In this document: positions 1 through 7,449 of the stretch, piece after piece
Layout of the letters: the number at the start of each line of letters is the position of its first letter
Numbering within the stretch: the stretch's first letter is position 1
NCBI GenBank assembly: GCA_016302005.1
Contig: JAEDOK010000048.1
Span: 1-11,551 of the forward strand
Reading direction: 5' to 3'
Length of the DNA: 11,551 nt
Source of the DNA: Oscillospiraceae bacterium
Lineage (GTDB): Bacteria > Bacillota_A > Clostridia > Oscillospirales > Oscillospiraceae
Position numbers and translations under genes: made by a program
The notes under the pieces: generated by a model
Seen by the model: only the letters and a program-made list of their open reading frames with translations
Told to the model about the DNA's origin: nothing
Databases searched by the model: none

Positions 1-31
1 TTTCATGCTGTTTTGTGCCTTGTAGCGCAGC

Positions 32-39
32 GGAAAGGA
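32..39 (+). promoter_or_regulatory. Ribosome binding site of the first acyl-CoA ligase
   Basis: The purine-rich GGAAAGGA ends 12 bases before the ATG at 52, a slightly long but usable distance. It directly abuts the alternative ATG at 40, which makes that start unlikely. It lies downstream of the TTG at 13, so it cannot serve that codon. Confidence 0.5.
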
Positions 40-51
40 ATGGTCATAAAT

Positions 52-1689
52 ATGGTTATTACCGACATCTTAGAGAAAAATGCGCGCCTATACGGCGAAG
101 AAGTAGCGCTGGTTGAGATCAATCCCTCTGAGGAACGGGACCGTGCGGTCACATGGCGGGATTTCAGCCTGATTGAGAATACGCGTCCCGACCTGCCGTA
201 CCGCCGCGAGATCACATGGGGGCAATTTGATAAAAAGGCAAACCGCTTTGCAAATCTGCTGCTCAGCCGCGGCATCAAGAAAGGGCAGAAGGTCGCCATT
301 CTGTTGATGAATTGTTTGGAGTGGCTGCCGATCTACTTTGGCGTTCTTAAGGCGGGTGCCATCGCTGTGCCGATGAATTTCCGCTACTCCAGCGACGAGA
401 TCGAATACTGCTTGGATTTGGCGGATGTAGAGGTGCTGGTGTTCGGACCGGAATTTACCGAACGGTTGGAGCCGATTGTCCCGAAGCTCTCCCGCGTACG
501 CTATATGTTCTATGTGGGCAGGGAAGTACCCTCCTTTGCCGAATCCTATTTAGAGCTGGTCAACTACTGCTCTCGAACCGCGCCCCCTGTCTGCATGGAG
601 GAAGATGACTATGCCGCGATCTATTTTTCCTCCGGTACGACGGGTTTCCCGAAGGCGATCCTACATAACCACCGCGCCCTTGTCAGCTCCTGCATCACAG
701 AGCAAAAGCATCACGGGCAGACGCGTAACGATGTATTCCTTTGCATCCCGCCGTTGTATCACACGGGCGCGAAGATGCACTGGTTTGGCAGCCTCTTGTC
801 CGCTAGCCGCGCCGTCTTGCTGCGCGGAGTCAAACCGGAATGGATCCTCCGCGCGGTCACGGAGGAGAAATGCACGATCGTCTGGCTGCTTGTGCCATGG
901 GCGCAGGATCTGCTGGATGCCATCGAATCGGGAAAAATCGACCTGAACAGCTATATGCTTGAGCAATGGCGTTTGATGCACATCGGCGCGCAGCCCGTTC
1001 CGCCGAGCCTCATACACCGCTGGATGAAGATTTTCCCGCACCACCAATATGACACCAACTACGGACTCTCCGAGTCCATCGGGCCGGGCTGCGTCCATCT
1101 CGGTGTGGAGAATATTCACAAAGTCGGTGCAATCGGCAAGGCGGGTTACGGCTGGGAGGCGAAGATCGTCGATGAGGCAGGGCGTGAGGTCAAAAGAGGC
1201 GAGGTCGGCGAACTGATCGTGCGCGGCAACGGCGTGATGCTCTGTTATTACAAAAACGAAGAGGCGACCAACGAAGTTTTGAAGGACGGTTGGCTCTACA
1301 CCGGCGATATGGCGCGCGAGGACGAGGACGGCTTCATCTACCTTGTTGACCGCAAGAAGGATGTTGTCATTTCCGGCGGTGAAAACCTCTATCCCGTGCA
1401 GATCGAGGATTTCCTGCGCACGAATGATAAGATCAAGGATGTTGCAGTCATCGGACTGCCCGATCCGCGTCTCGGCGAAATTGCCGCAGCGATCATTGAG
1501 TTGAAGGAGGGCGTAAGCTGCTCCGCTGAGGAGATCGACGCTTTCTGCAAGGCGCTGCCGCGTTATAAGCGCCCGCGCAAGGTTATTTTCGATAAGGTCC
1601 CGCGTAACCCCACCGGCAAAATCGAAAAGCCCGTCCTGCGGGAGAAATACTGCCACGGCAGACTTGTCGAAGCACAGACGACAAATTGA
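52..1689 (+). CDS. AMP-forming acyl-CoA synthetase (class I adenylate-forming enzyme)
   Basis: A 545-residue ligase expected to join a carboxylic acid to CoA through an acyl-adenylate, giving AMP and PPi, in the cytoplasm. The ANL superfamily motifs are all visible: P-loop SSGTTGFPK at about 193-201, TNYGLSES at about 335-342, YTGD at 416-419, the hinge DRKKD at 433-437, and the catalytic lysine in PTGKIEKP (Lys523). Length is normal for COG0318 enzymes. Start ATG 52 is chosen because of the GGAAAGGA just upstream; ATG 40 and TTG 13 are in-frame alternatives. Oddly, near residues 31-60 the usual single 'TW..FD' element seems doubled (VTWRDF, then ITWGQF), which looks like a short insertion. 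Substrate cannot be read from sequence. A fatty or aryl acid is possible, and the arylpyruvate pathway downstream makes an aryl acid attractive (inference). The symporter gene follows after 34 bases with no terminator. Confidence 0.9.
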   Translation: MVITDILEKNARLYGEEVALVEINPSEERDRAVTWRDFSLIENTRPDLPYRREITWGQFDKKANRFANLLLSRGIKKGQKVAILLMNCLEWLPIYFGVLKAGAIAVPMNFRYSSDEIEYCLDLADVEVLVFGPEFTERLEPIVPKLSRVRYMFYVGREVPSFAESYLELVNYCSRTAPPVCMEEDDYAAIYFSSGTTGFPKAILHNHRALVSSCITEQKHHGQTRNDVFLCIPPLYHTGAKMHWFGSLLSASRAVLLRGVKPEWILRAVTEEKCTIVWLLVPWAQDLLDAIESGKIDLNSYMLEQWRLMHIGAQPVPPSLIHRWMKIFPHHQYDTNYGLSESIGPGCVHLGVENIHKVGAIGKAGYGWEAKIVDEAGREVKRGEVGELIVRGNGVMLCYYKNEEATNEVLKDGWLYTGDMAREDEDGFIYLVDRKKDVVISGGENLYPVQIEDFLRTNDKIKDVAVIGLPDPRLGEIAAAIIELKEGVSCSAEEIDAFCKALPRYKRPRKVIFDKVPRNPTGKIEKPVLREKYCHGRLVEAQTTN

Positions 1690-1710
1690 GAGAGTAATTC
1701 ACTTATATAG

Positions 1711-1716
1711 AAGGAG
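1711..1716 (+). promoter_or_regulatory. Ribosome binding site of the symporter gene
   Basis: AAGGAG lies 7 bases before the ATG at 1724. It fixes that start over an upstream in-frame ATG at 1664, which would overlap the end of the ligase gene and add a hydrophilic Arg-rich leader before the first membrane segment. Confidence 0.8.
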
Positions 1717-1723
1717 AGAGACA

Positions 1724-3310
1724 ATGATAACAAAAATCCTGATGCTGGTAATTTTCTTTGCCATGATGGTCGTCATCGGCATTGCCTGCAGGAAGCACGC
1801 AAGAAGCGTGGACGGCTTCGTTTTGGGCGGACGCTCCGTCGGCGCGTGGTTTACCGCCTTCGCCTTCGGTACATCTTATTTTTCCGCCGTTATCTTCGTC
1901 GGCTATGCAGGGCAATTCGGCTGGCGCTTCGGACTTGCCTCCACATGGATCGGGCTTGGCAACGCCTTCCTTGGCTCGCTTTTGGCATGGGTCGTCCTCG
2001 GCAGAAGGACGAGGATCATGACCCAGCATTTGAATTCCCGCACCATGCCGGATTTCTTCGCGCTGCGTTACGGCTCCGGCGGGCTGAAGATTGCCGCGTC
2101 GATCATCGTGTTTATCTTCCTGATTCCCTACACCGCATCCCTCTTTAACGGCTTGTCCCGCCTGTTTACTATGGCGTTCCCCGGCATTGACTATGCTTGG
2201 TGCGTGATCGTCATGGCAGTGTTGACCGGCATTTATGTTATTGTCGGCGGCTACATGGCAACCGCGATCAATGACTTTATCCAAGGCATTATTATGATCT
2301 TCGGCATTCTTGCCGTGATCTTTGCCGTGCTGCACGGACAGGGCGGCATTTCCGAAGCGATCGCTAAGCTGTCGCAGACCTCAAGCTGGACGAGCGCCGG
2401 TACGGAATTCAAGGGAGCTTATACCTCCTTCCTCGGGGCAGATCCGATCTTCCTGTTCTTTGTTATCATTTTGACCTCTCTTGGCACATGGGGCTTGCCG
2501 CAGATGGTCGGCAAATTCTACGCTATTAAGGACGAGGATTCCATCAAGAAGGGCACGGTTATTTCCACGGTGTTTGCCGTGATCGTGGCAGGCGGCTGCT
2601 ACTTCCTCGGCGGCTTTGGCAGACTCTTCTCCGATGTGATCACCTATCAGGCAGACGGTGTGACGCCGGTCTATGACAGCATCGTGCCTTCGATGCTTGC
2701 CAATCTCTCCCCGTTGCTCATCGGCATTGTGTTGGTGCTCGTCTTGTCGGCGTCCATGTCCACGCTTTCCTCGCTGGTGCTGACCTCCAGCTCGACCATT
2801 ACGTTAGACTTGATCGCACCTGCATCCAAAAAAGGACTTTCCGAAAAGAAAAAAATGTTTATGATGCGCCTGTTTATTGCATTTTTTGTTGTAGTCTCCG
2901 CGCTGATTGCGATCGTGCAGGCAAAGTCCAAGGTCGTCTTTATCGCGCAGCTCATGGGCGTTTCGTGGGGCGCGTTGGCCGGCGCTTTCCTCGCGCCCTT
3001 CCTCTATGGTTTGTTCTGGAAGCGGACGACAAAGGCTGCGTGCTGGGTCAGCTTCTTCTGGGGTGTTGCGCTGTCGCTTATTCAGCTGGCAAAGAGCCTG
3101 ACGGGCTTTACCTTCGGCGTTGCATTCCTGGATCAAACCGTCTTCGCGACCTCGATCCATTCCGGCGCGATCGCAATGCTCGGTGGGCTGGTTCTGGTGC
3201 CGCTGGTCTCGCTGCTGACCAAAAAGCCCGACGAGGCGCAGGTCGAAGGGATATTCCGCTGCTACGACAAAACAACGACCGTTCCTGTCAAGGAGTCTCT
3301 CGGAGAGTAG
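1724..3310 (+). CDS. Sodium:solute symporter (SSS family), possible aryl-acid or aromatic amino-acid importer
   Basis: A 528-residue integral membrane protein with an N-terminal membrane helix at about 5-22, many further hydrophobic segments (consistent with about 13 in the SSS family) and a hydrophilic C-terminal tail of about 30 residues. SSS hallmarks are visible: GGRSVGAWFTAFAFGTSYFS near residue 35, GGYMATAINDFIQG from about 175 (family form GG..A...D..QG), and SASMSTLSS at about 342-350, the Ser-rich segment that in this family contributes to the sodium site. It should couple uptake of a solute to sodium entry. The substrate is not visible. The phenylacetate permeases PaaL/PhaJ belong to the same family, and the neighbouring PaaK-IorAB genes make an aryl acid or aromatic amino acid the natural guess (inference). 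It lies 34 bases after the ligase gene. A promoter begins right after its stop codon, so it may be transcribed apart from iorA. Confidence 0.9.
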   Translation: MITKILMLVIFFAMMVVIGIACRKHARSVDGFVLGGRSVGAWFTAFAFGTSYFSAVIFVGYAGQFGWRFGLASTWIGLGNAFLGSLLAWVVLGRRTRIMTQHLNSRTMPDFFALRYGSGGLKIAASIIVFIFLIPYTASLFNGLSRLFTMAFPGIDYAWCVIVMAVLTGIYVIVGGYMATAINDFIQGIIMIFGILAVIFAVLHGQGGISEAIAKLSQTSSWTSAGTEFKGAYTSFLGADPIFLFFVIILTSLGTWGLPQMVGKFYAIKDEDSIKKGTVISTVFAVIVAGGCYFLGGFGRLFSDVITYQADGVTPVYDSIVPSMLANLSPLLIGIVLVLVLSASMSTLSSLVLTSSSTITLDLIAPASKKGLSEKKKMFMMRLFIAFFVVVSALIAIVQAKSKVVFIAQLMGVSWGALAGAFLAPFLYGLFWKRTTKAACWVSFFWGVALSLIQLAKSLTGFTFGVAFLDQTVFATSIHSGAIAMLGGLVLVPLVSLLTKKPDEAQVEGIFRCYDKTTTVPVKESLGE

Positions 3311-3339
3311 TTGAAAATTCAAAGAGGTTGTTGTATACT
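3311..3339 (+). promoter_or_regulatory. Sigma70/SigA-type promoter in front of iorA
   Basis: The 58-base gap between the symporter stop and iorA holds TTGAAA (3311-3316), then exactly 17 bases, then TATACT (3334-3339), each one mismatch from consensus. Transcription would start near 3346 and leave a leader of only about 20 bases before the ATG at 3369. A small dyad, TTGAA-AA-TTCAA (3311-3322), overlaps the -35 box and could be an operator, but it is short and may be chance. No terminator stands between the symporter gene and this site, so read-through from upstream is also expected. Confidence 0.65.
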
Positions 3340-3356
3340 TAAGAAAAAAGCAGAGC

Positions 3357-3360
3357 GAGG
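3357..3360 (+). promoter_or_regulatory. Ribosome binding site deciding the iorA start
   Basis: GAGG (within GCGAGG) lies 8 bases before the ATG at 3369 but only 2 bases before the in-frame ATG at 3363. The later start is therefore preferred. It also gives the N-terminus MKQLMLGNEA, the usual way IorA proteins begin. Confidence 0.65.
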
Positions 3361-3368
3361 TAATGACC

Positions 3369-5105
3369 ATGAAACAACTCATGCTCGGGAACGAAGCAGT
3401 TGCGCGCGGCTTATACGAGGCGGGTTGCAGCTTCGTTTCCAGCTATCCCGGCACACCGAGCACCGAAATTACGGAGTGCGCCGCAAAGTATCCCGAAATA
3501 TACGCAGAGTGGGCACCGAATGAGAAGGTCGCTGTTGAGGCTGCTTTCGGCGCTTCCCTCGCAGGAAAGCGCAGCTTCTGCGGCATGAAGCATGTGGGGC
3601 TGAATGTCGCTGCCGATCCGCTCTTTACGATCGCCTATACCGGAATCAACGCGGGCATGATCATCGGCGTCGCGGATGACGCGGGGATGCACAGCTCGCA
3701 GAACGAACAGGACTCCCGCAATTATGCAAAGGCGGCAAAGCTCCCGATGCTGGAACCGTCGGACTCCGCCGAGGGAATCGCGTTTGCAAAGCTTGCCTAT
3801 GAGCTCTCTGAGCAATTTGACACGCCTGTGCTTCTCAAAATGTGTACCCGCGTGGCGCATTCCCAGAGCATTGTTGAGCCGTCCGAACGCGTGGAACCTG
3901 CACAGAAGCCCTACGAAAAGAAACCGCCGAAGTACATCATGATGCCCGGCTTTGCGAAAAAGCGCCATCCGATCGTTGAGGAACGGCTGAATGCGCTTGC
4001 AGAATTCGCCGAAACCACGTCCTGCAACCGTATCGAGCGCGGCACGGAGAATAAACTCGGTATCATCACCTCCAGCACCTGTTATCAATATGTCCGCGAG
4101 GTCTGCGGTCAAGAGGTCAGTGTATTAAAGCTCGGTATGATTTGGCCGATGCCAATGAAGCTTTTGCGCGATTTTGCAGCCTCTGTGGAGCGCGTGATCG
4201 TCGTCGAGGAGTTGGACGGCTTTATCGAGGACTATTGCAAGACGATCGGTTTGAAGGTCGAGGGGAAAAACCGCTTCTCCAACATCGGAGAGCTGTCTCA
4301 GAATCTTGTTGCGGAAGGACTCGGGCTGCAAGCGCCGCAGGGGAGAGCGCTGGAAACGGCGATTCCGCCCCGTCCGCCTGTCATGTGCGCCGGCTGCCCG
4401 CATCGCGGATTGTATTATGTTCTTTCCAAGCTAAAGCTTACCGTGATAGGAGACATCGGCTGCTATACCCTCGGCGCGGTTGCCCCATTGAATGCGGTGG
4501 ATTCCGTGGTCTGTATGGGTGCTTCCGTCTCCGGCATCCACGGCTTTAACAAGGCAAACGGCGGCAAGACGGACGGCAATACCATCGCCGTAATCGGCGA
4601 TTCGACCTTTATGCACTCCGGCATGACGGGGCTGGTCAACATCGCCTATAACGATTCCAAGAGCACTGTTATTATTCTTGATAACTCTATTACCGGCATG
4701 ACGGGTCATCAGCAGAACCCGACCACGGGCTTTAACCTGAAGGGTGATCCAGCGGCAAAGGTCGATTTGGAAGCGCTCTGTCATGCGCTGGGAATTGCGC
4801 GGGTGCGTGTCGTAGACCCCTACGACCTCGGACAGTGCGAGAGCGTCATCAAGGAAGAACTGGCGGCTGACGAGGCATCCGTGATCATCTCCCGCCGTCC
4901 GTGCGCACTGCTGAAATATGTCAAGCATAAGCAACCGCTTTCGGTGAACACAGACAAATGCAAAAGCTGCAAAATGTGCATGAAGGTCGGCTGCCCTGCT
5001 ATCAGCATGACAGACGGGAAAGCGAAGATCGACAATACCCTCTGCACGGGTTGCGGCGTATGCGCGCAGCTCTGCAAATTCGGCGCATTGGAGGGAAACA
5101 CATGA
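3369..5105 (+). CDS. iorA: Indolepyruvate ferredoxin oxidoreductase, alpha subunit
   Basis: The 578-residue large subunit of the thiamine diphosphate (TPP) and iron-sulfur enzyme that reversibly converts arylpyruvates plus CoA to aryl-acetyl-CoA and CO2, passing electrons to ferredoxin. The N-terminal pyrimidine-binding domain carries SYPGTPSTEI near residue 30 and WAPNEKVAVEAAFGAS near 52. The central Cys motif CAGCPHRG begins at Cys340. The pyrophosphate-binding domain has GDIGCYTLG and the TPP/Mg motif starting GDS at 410 and ending near Asn439. The C-terminus is a two-cluster ferredoxin domain: C-x2-C-x2-C-x4-C (531, 534, 537, 542) and C-x2-C-x2-C-x3-C (559, 562, 565, 569). The last Cys is followed by Lys rather than the usual Pro. 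Length is typical of IorA. The stop overlaps the iorB start (ATGA), so translation is probably coupled. Specificity among indole-, phenyl- and hydroxyphenylpyruvate is not visible. Confidence 0.95.
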   Translation: MKQLMLGNEAVARGLYEAGCSFVSSYPGTPSTEITECAAKYPEIYAEWAPNEKVAVEAAFGASLAGKRSFCGMKHVGLNVAADPLFTIAYTGINAGMIIGVADDAGMHSSQNEQDSRNYAKAAKLPMLEPSDSAEGIAFAKLAYELSEQFDTPVLLKMCTRVAHSQSIVEPSERVEPAQKPYEKKPPKYIMMPGFAKKRHPIVEERLNALAEFAETTSCNRIERGTENKLGIITSSTCYQYVREVCGQEVSVLKLGMIWPMPMKLLRDFAASVERVIVVEELDGFIEDYCKTIGLKVEGKNRFSNIGELSQNLVAEGLGLQAPQGRALETAIPPRPPVMCAGCPHRGLYYVLSKLKLTVIGDIGCYTLGAVAPLNAVDSVVCMGASVSGIHGFNKANGGKTDGNTIAVIGDSTFMHSGMTGLVNIAYNDSKSTVIILDNSITGMTGHQQNPTTGFNLKGDPAAKVDLEALCHALGIARVRVVDPYDLGQCESVIKEELAADEASVIISRRPCALLKYVKHKQPLSVNTDKCKSCKMCMKVGCPAISMTDGKAKIDNTLCTGCGVCAQLCKFGALEGNT

Positions 5106-5674
5106 AAACTTGCAATGTGATGATCGTCGGCGTCGGCGGGCAGGGAAGTCTGCTGGCGAGCAAGCTGTTGGGAAAGCTGTTGCTTGCGAGGGGCTATGAT
5201 GTCAAGGTGTCCGAGGTGCATGGCATGAGCCAGCGCGGCGGCAGCGTCGTAACCTATGTCCGCTTCGGCGAGAAGGTTTATTCTCCTGTCATTGACAAGG
5301 GAGAGGCGGACTTTATCGTCTCTTTTGAGCTTCTGGAAGCGGCGCGCTGGACAGAGTATTTGAAAAACGGCGGCACCATCATTACCAATACGCAGGAGAT
5401 AAATCCCATGCCCGTCATTACGGGAGCCGCAGAGTATCCGAGAAATTTGGTGGATACCATGGGTGCGACAGGCTTCACGGTGGATGCAATTGACGCACTC
5501 TCGCTTGCGGAAAGCGCGGGTTCGAGCAAGGCAGTCAACCTCGTGCTCATGGGGAGGCTGTCCAAATACTTTGACTTTACCGACGCGGAGTGGGTACAGG
5601 CGATTGACGCAAGCGTTCCGCCGAAATTCAAAGAAATGAATGAAAGGGCTTTTGCGCTCGGCGCAAAAGCGTAA
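5102..5674 (+). CDS. iorB: Indolepyruvate ferredoxin oxidoreductase, beta subunit
   Basis: The 190-residue gamma/catalytic-type small subunit that pairs with IorA to complete the 2-oxoacid:ferredoxin oxidoreductase. It has the family's opening GVGGQGS at residues 10-16 and the conserved SEVHGMSQRGGSV at 37-49, in a POR_gamma-type fold. Length matches IorB. The ATG at 5102 overlaps the iorA stop by four bases and has GGAGG (5090-5094) seven bases upstream, inside iorA. The last codons (A-F-A-L-G-A-K-A) form a perfect 10-bp hairpin, listed separately, just before the stop. PaaK begins six bases after the stop. Confidence 0.95.
   Translation: MKTCNVMIVGVGGQGSLLASKLLGKLLLARGYDVKVSEVHGMSQRGGSVVTYVRFGEKVYSPVIDKGEADFIVSFELLEAARWTEYLKNGGTIITNTQEINPMPVITGAAEYPRNLVDTMGATGFTVDAIDALSLAESAGSSKAVNLVLMGRLSKYFDFTDAEWVQAIDASVPPKFKEMNERAFALGAKA
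5648..5670 (+). promoter_or_regulatory. Perfect 10-bp stem-loop at the iorB-paaK junction
   Basis: The arms GCTTTTGCGC (5648-5657) and GCGCAAAAGC (5661-5670) are exact reverse complements around a TCG loop. The structure occupies the last iorB codons and ends two bases before the TAA, 11 bases from the paaK ATG at 5681. No T-run follows, so it is not an intrinsic terminator on this strand. It may protect an mRNA end, mark a processing site, or affect paaK initiation, whose ribosome binding site (AAAGAAAG, 5673-5680) is poor. The structure is seen directly; the function is inferred. Confidence 0.5.
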
Positions 5675-5680
5675 AGAAAG

Positions 5681-6988
5681 ATGGAAAGATATTATCAGGC
5701 GGAAATTGAAACCGCGCCGCGCGAGAAAATCATTGCGCTCCAAAATGAGCGTCTTTCTGCGACCGTGCGCCGTGTGTATGAAAACGTACCCTTCTATCGC
5801 AATAAGATGGAGCAGGCGGGCGTTACTCCCGACGATATCCGCACAATCGACGATCTGCATAAGCTGCCCTTCAGCTATAAGCAGGATCTGCGCGATACCT
5901 ATCCCTACGGATTGTTCGCAGTTCCGTTAAAGGATGTTGTCCGTCTGCACGCATCAAGCGGCACAACGGGCAAGCAGATCGTCGTCGGCTATACCCGAAA
6001 TGATCTGGATGTTTGGGATGAATGCGTCGCACGCGCGTTGACCGCTGCCGGCTGTACGGATGAGGATGTCGTCCATGTCTCCTACGGCTACGGCTTGTTC
6101 ACAGGCGGACTTGGCGCGGACGGCGGCGCAAAGCGCATCGGTGCGACGACCGTACCGGTGTCCAGCGGCAATACGCAGCGGCAGGTCACGATTCTAAAAG
6201 ACTTTGGTTCTACCATTTTGTGCTGCACGCCGTCTTACGCCCTGCATATTGCCGAGGTGCTCTACGCCAACGGCTACACGAAGGACGATATCAAGCTCAA
6301 AGCAGGTGTTTTCGGCGCGGAGCCGTGGACGAATGAAATGCGCCGCAAGATCGAGGAGATGCTCGGACTGACCGCCTATGACATCTACGGCTTGACGGAG
6401 ATCATCGGGCCCGGCGTTGCCTTTGAGTGTAAAGAGCAGACGGGCATGCATGTCAACGAGGATCACTTTATCGTCGAGGTCATTGATCCGGACACGGGAG
6501 AGGTGCTGCCGGAGGGGACGCAGGGCGAGCTGGTCTTTACCTGTATCACGAAGGAGGCGTTCCCGATTCTCCGTTACCGCACGCGCGACATCGGCGTGAT
6601 CACAAGAGGGAAGTGCTCTTGCGGCAGAACGCTTGTCAAAATGACCAAGCCGCGGGGCAGAACGGACGATATGCTCATCATTCGCGGCGTGAATGTGTTT
6701 CCGTCGCAGATCGAGACGGTACTTCTGGAGAAGGGCTATACCGCAAACTATCAGATCGTTGTGGATCGCGCAAATAACTTTGACAGCATTGAGGTACAGG
6801 TGGAGATCAGTAACGAGATCTTCTCCGATACCGTGCGCGGACTTTCAGAGCGGGCAAAGGAGCTTTCCGCCGCACTAAAGACGCTTTTGGGTGTTACCGC
6901 GAAGGTCACGCTGCTCGAGCCGAATTCCATTCCGCGTTCAGAGGGCAAGGCGGTTCGCGTGATCGACAAGCGCAAGCTATTGGATTAA
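5681..6988 (+). CDS. paaK: Phenylacetate-CoA ligase family enzyme (PaaK-like, AMP-forming)
   Basis: A 435-residue ligase, the normal PaaK length, expected to convert an aryl acid such as phenylacetate or indoleacetate plus ATP and CoA to aryl-acetyl-CoA, AMP and PPi. Motifs: the family N-terminus with [13 protein letters not shown] near residue 31, P-loop ASSGTTGK at 91-98, YGLTE at 236-240, YRTRD at 299-303, a CSCGR stretch at 312-316, [10 protein letters not shown] near 340, and the catalytic lysine in SEGKAVRV (Lys423). The gene lies six bases after iorB, and its stop overlaps the next gene's ribosome binding site. PaaK-like genes beside iorAB are known in anaerobes and archaea, where they supply or consume the aryl-acetyl-CoA handled by IorAB. 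The start has only a weak purine stretch before it, so translation may depend on coupling with iorB. The exact aryl substrate is inferred. Confidence 0.92.
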   Translation: MERYYQAEIETAPREKIIALQNERLSATVRRVYENVPFYRNKMEQAGVTPDDIRTIDDLHKLPFSYKQDLRDTYPYGLFAVPLKDVVRLHASSGTTGKQIVVGYTRNDLDVWDECVARALTAAGCTDEDVVHVSYGYGLFTGGLGADGGAKRIGATTVPVSSGNTQRQVTILKDFGSTILCCTPSYALHIAEVLYANGYTKDDIKLKAGVFGAEPWTNEMRRKIEEMLGLTAYDIYGLTEIIGPGVAFECKEQTGMHVNEDHFIVEVIDPDTGEVLPEGTQGELVFTCITKEAFPILRYRTRDIGVITRGKCSCGRTLVKMTKPRGRTDDMLIIRGVNVFPSQIETVLLEKGYTANYQIVVDRANNFDSIEVQVEISNEIFSDTVRGLSERAKELSAALKTLLGVTAKVTLLEPNSIPRSEGKAVRVIDKRKLLD

Positions 6989-6993
6989 GGAGG
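6987..6993 (+). promoter_or_regulatory. Strong ribosome binding site overlapping the paaK stop
   Basis: AAGGAGG shares its first two bases with the TAA stop of the paaK-like gene (6986-6988) and lies six bases before the ATG at 7000. This near-perfect site contrasts with the weak one before paaK and suggests the small ACT protein is made in good amounts. Confidence 0.8.
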
Positions 6994-6999
6994 GATACG

Positions 7000-7428
7000 A
7001 TGGTACAGCAGCTTTCCGTATTTTTACAGAACAAATCGGGCAAGATCGCCGCAGTCGTCCGAGCGCTGTCCGAAAGCAGCGTCGATATCCGCGCACTCTC
7101 CATTGCGGATACGGCGGATTTCGGTATCCTGCGTATGCTTGTCAGCGATATCTCCGCAGCGAAAGCGGCGCTGTCGGAGCAAAACTGCATTCTCAGTGTC
7201 AACGAGGTTACCGTGATCGCCGTACCGGACGCGCCGGGCGGGCTGTCGCGTGTGCTGTCTCTGATGGCGCAGGAGAAGATCGACATTGAATATATGTATT
7301 CCCTGATTGAGCGCGGTGTCGATGTTGCTTATATGGTCTTCCGCGTTTCGGATGAAGCTCGCTTGCTTGCGGTGCTTTCCGAGAATGCCATTGAAACCGT
7401 CACGCCGCAGAAGCTCGGACTGAAATGA
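7000..7428 (+). CDS. Tandem ACT-domain protein, probable amino-acid sensor
   Basis: A 142-residue protein consisting of two ACT domains and nothing else. The first spans about residues 4-65 (LQNKSGKIAAVVRALSESSV, with the Gly of the first loop followed by helix 1). The second spans about 71-135 (VPDAPGGLSRVLSLMAQEKI, ending with AYMVFRV). Each follows the beta-alpha-beta-beta-alpha-beta order, and the 'D-x-P-G-x-L' style turn of the second is typical of ACT ligand sites. ACT domains bind amino acids at dimer interfaces and regulate enzymes allosterically. Free-standing double-ACT proteins (COG4747 type) are often next to paaK and iorAB genes. It probably senses an aromatic amino acid or aryl compound and modulates the ligase, IorAB or the aminotransferase. 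That role is inferred; the protein has no catalytic or DNA-binding segment. Confidence 0.88.
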   Translation: MVQQLSVFLQNKSGKIAAVVRALSESSVDIRALSIADTADFGILRMLVSDISAAKAALSEQNCILSVNEVTVIAVPDAPGGLSRVLSLMAQEKIDIEYMYSLIERGVDVAYMVFRVSDEARLLAVLSENAIETVTPQKLGLK

Positions 7429-7449
7429 TATAGAATCGAGGAAACTACC

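Noticed and set aside
661..1656. Minus-strand open frame of 331 codons inside the first ligase gene
   Set aside because: It is fully inside a gene with all ANL motifs and shows no family features or suitable ribosome binding site; an antisense shadow.
1691..1710. TTATAT before the symporter gene as a -10 promoter element
   Set aside because: No -35-like hexamer is found at a suitable distance upstream, and the gap of 34 bases fits a simple operon junction.
3295..3305. CTCTCGGAGAG near the symporter stop as a possible terminator
   Set aside because: The stem is only four or five base pairs with almost no loop and no T-run follows, so it cannot stop transcription before iorA.
5648..5670. Iorb-paaK hairpin as an intrinsic terminator
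   Set aside because: The plus-strand sequence after the stem is A/G-rich (GTAAAGAAAG) without a T-run, and the operon clearly continues.
4820..5860. Minus-strand open frame of 346 codons across the iorA/iorB/paaK junctions
   Set aside because: It crosses three confirmed plus-strand genes and has no coherent domain pattern.
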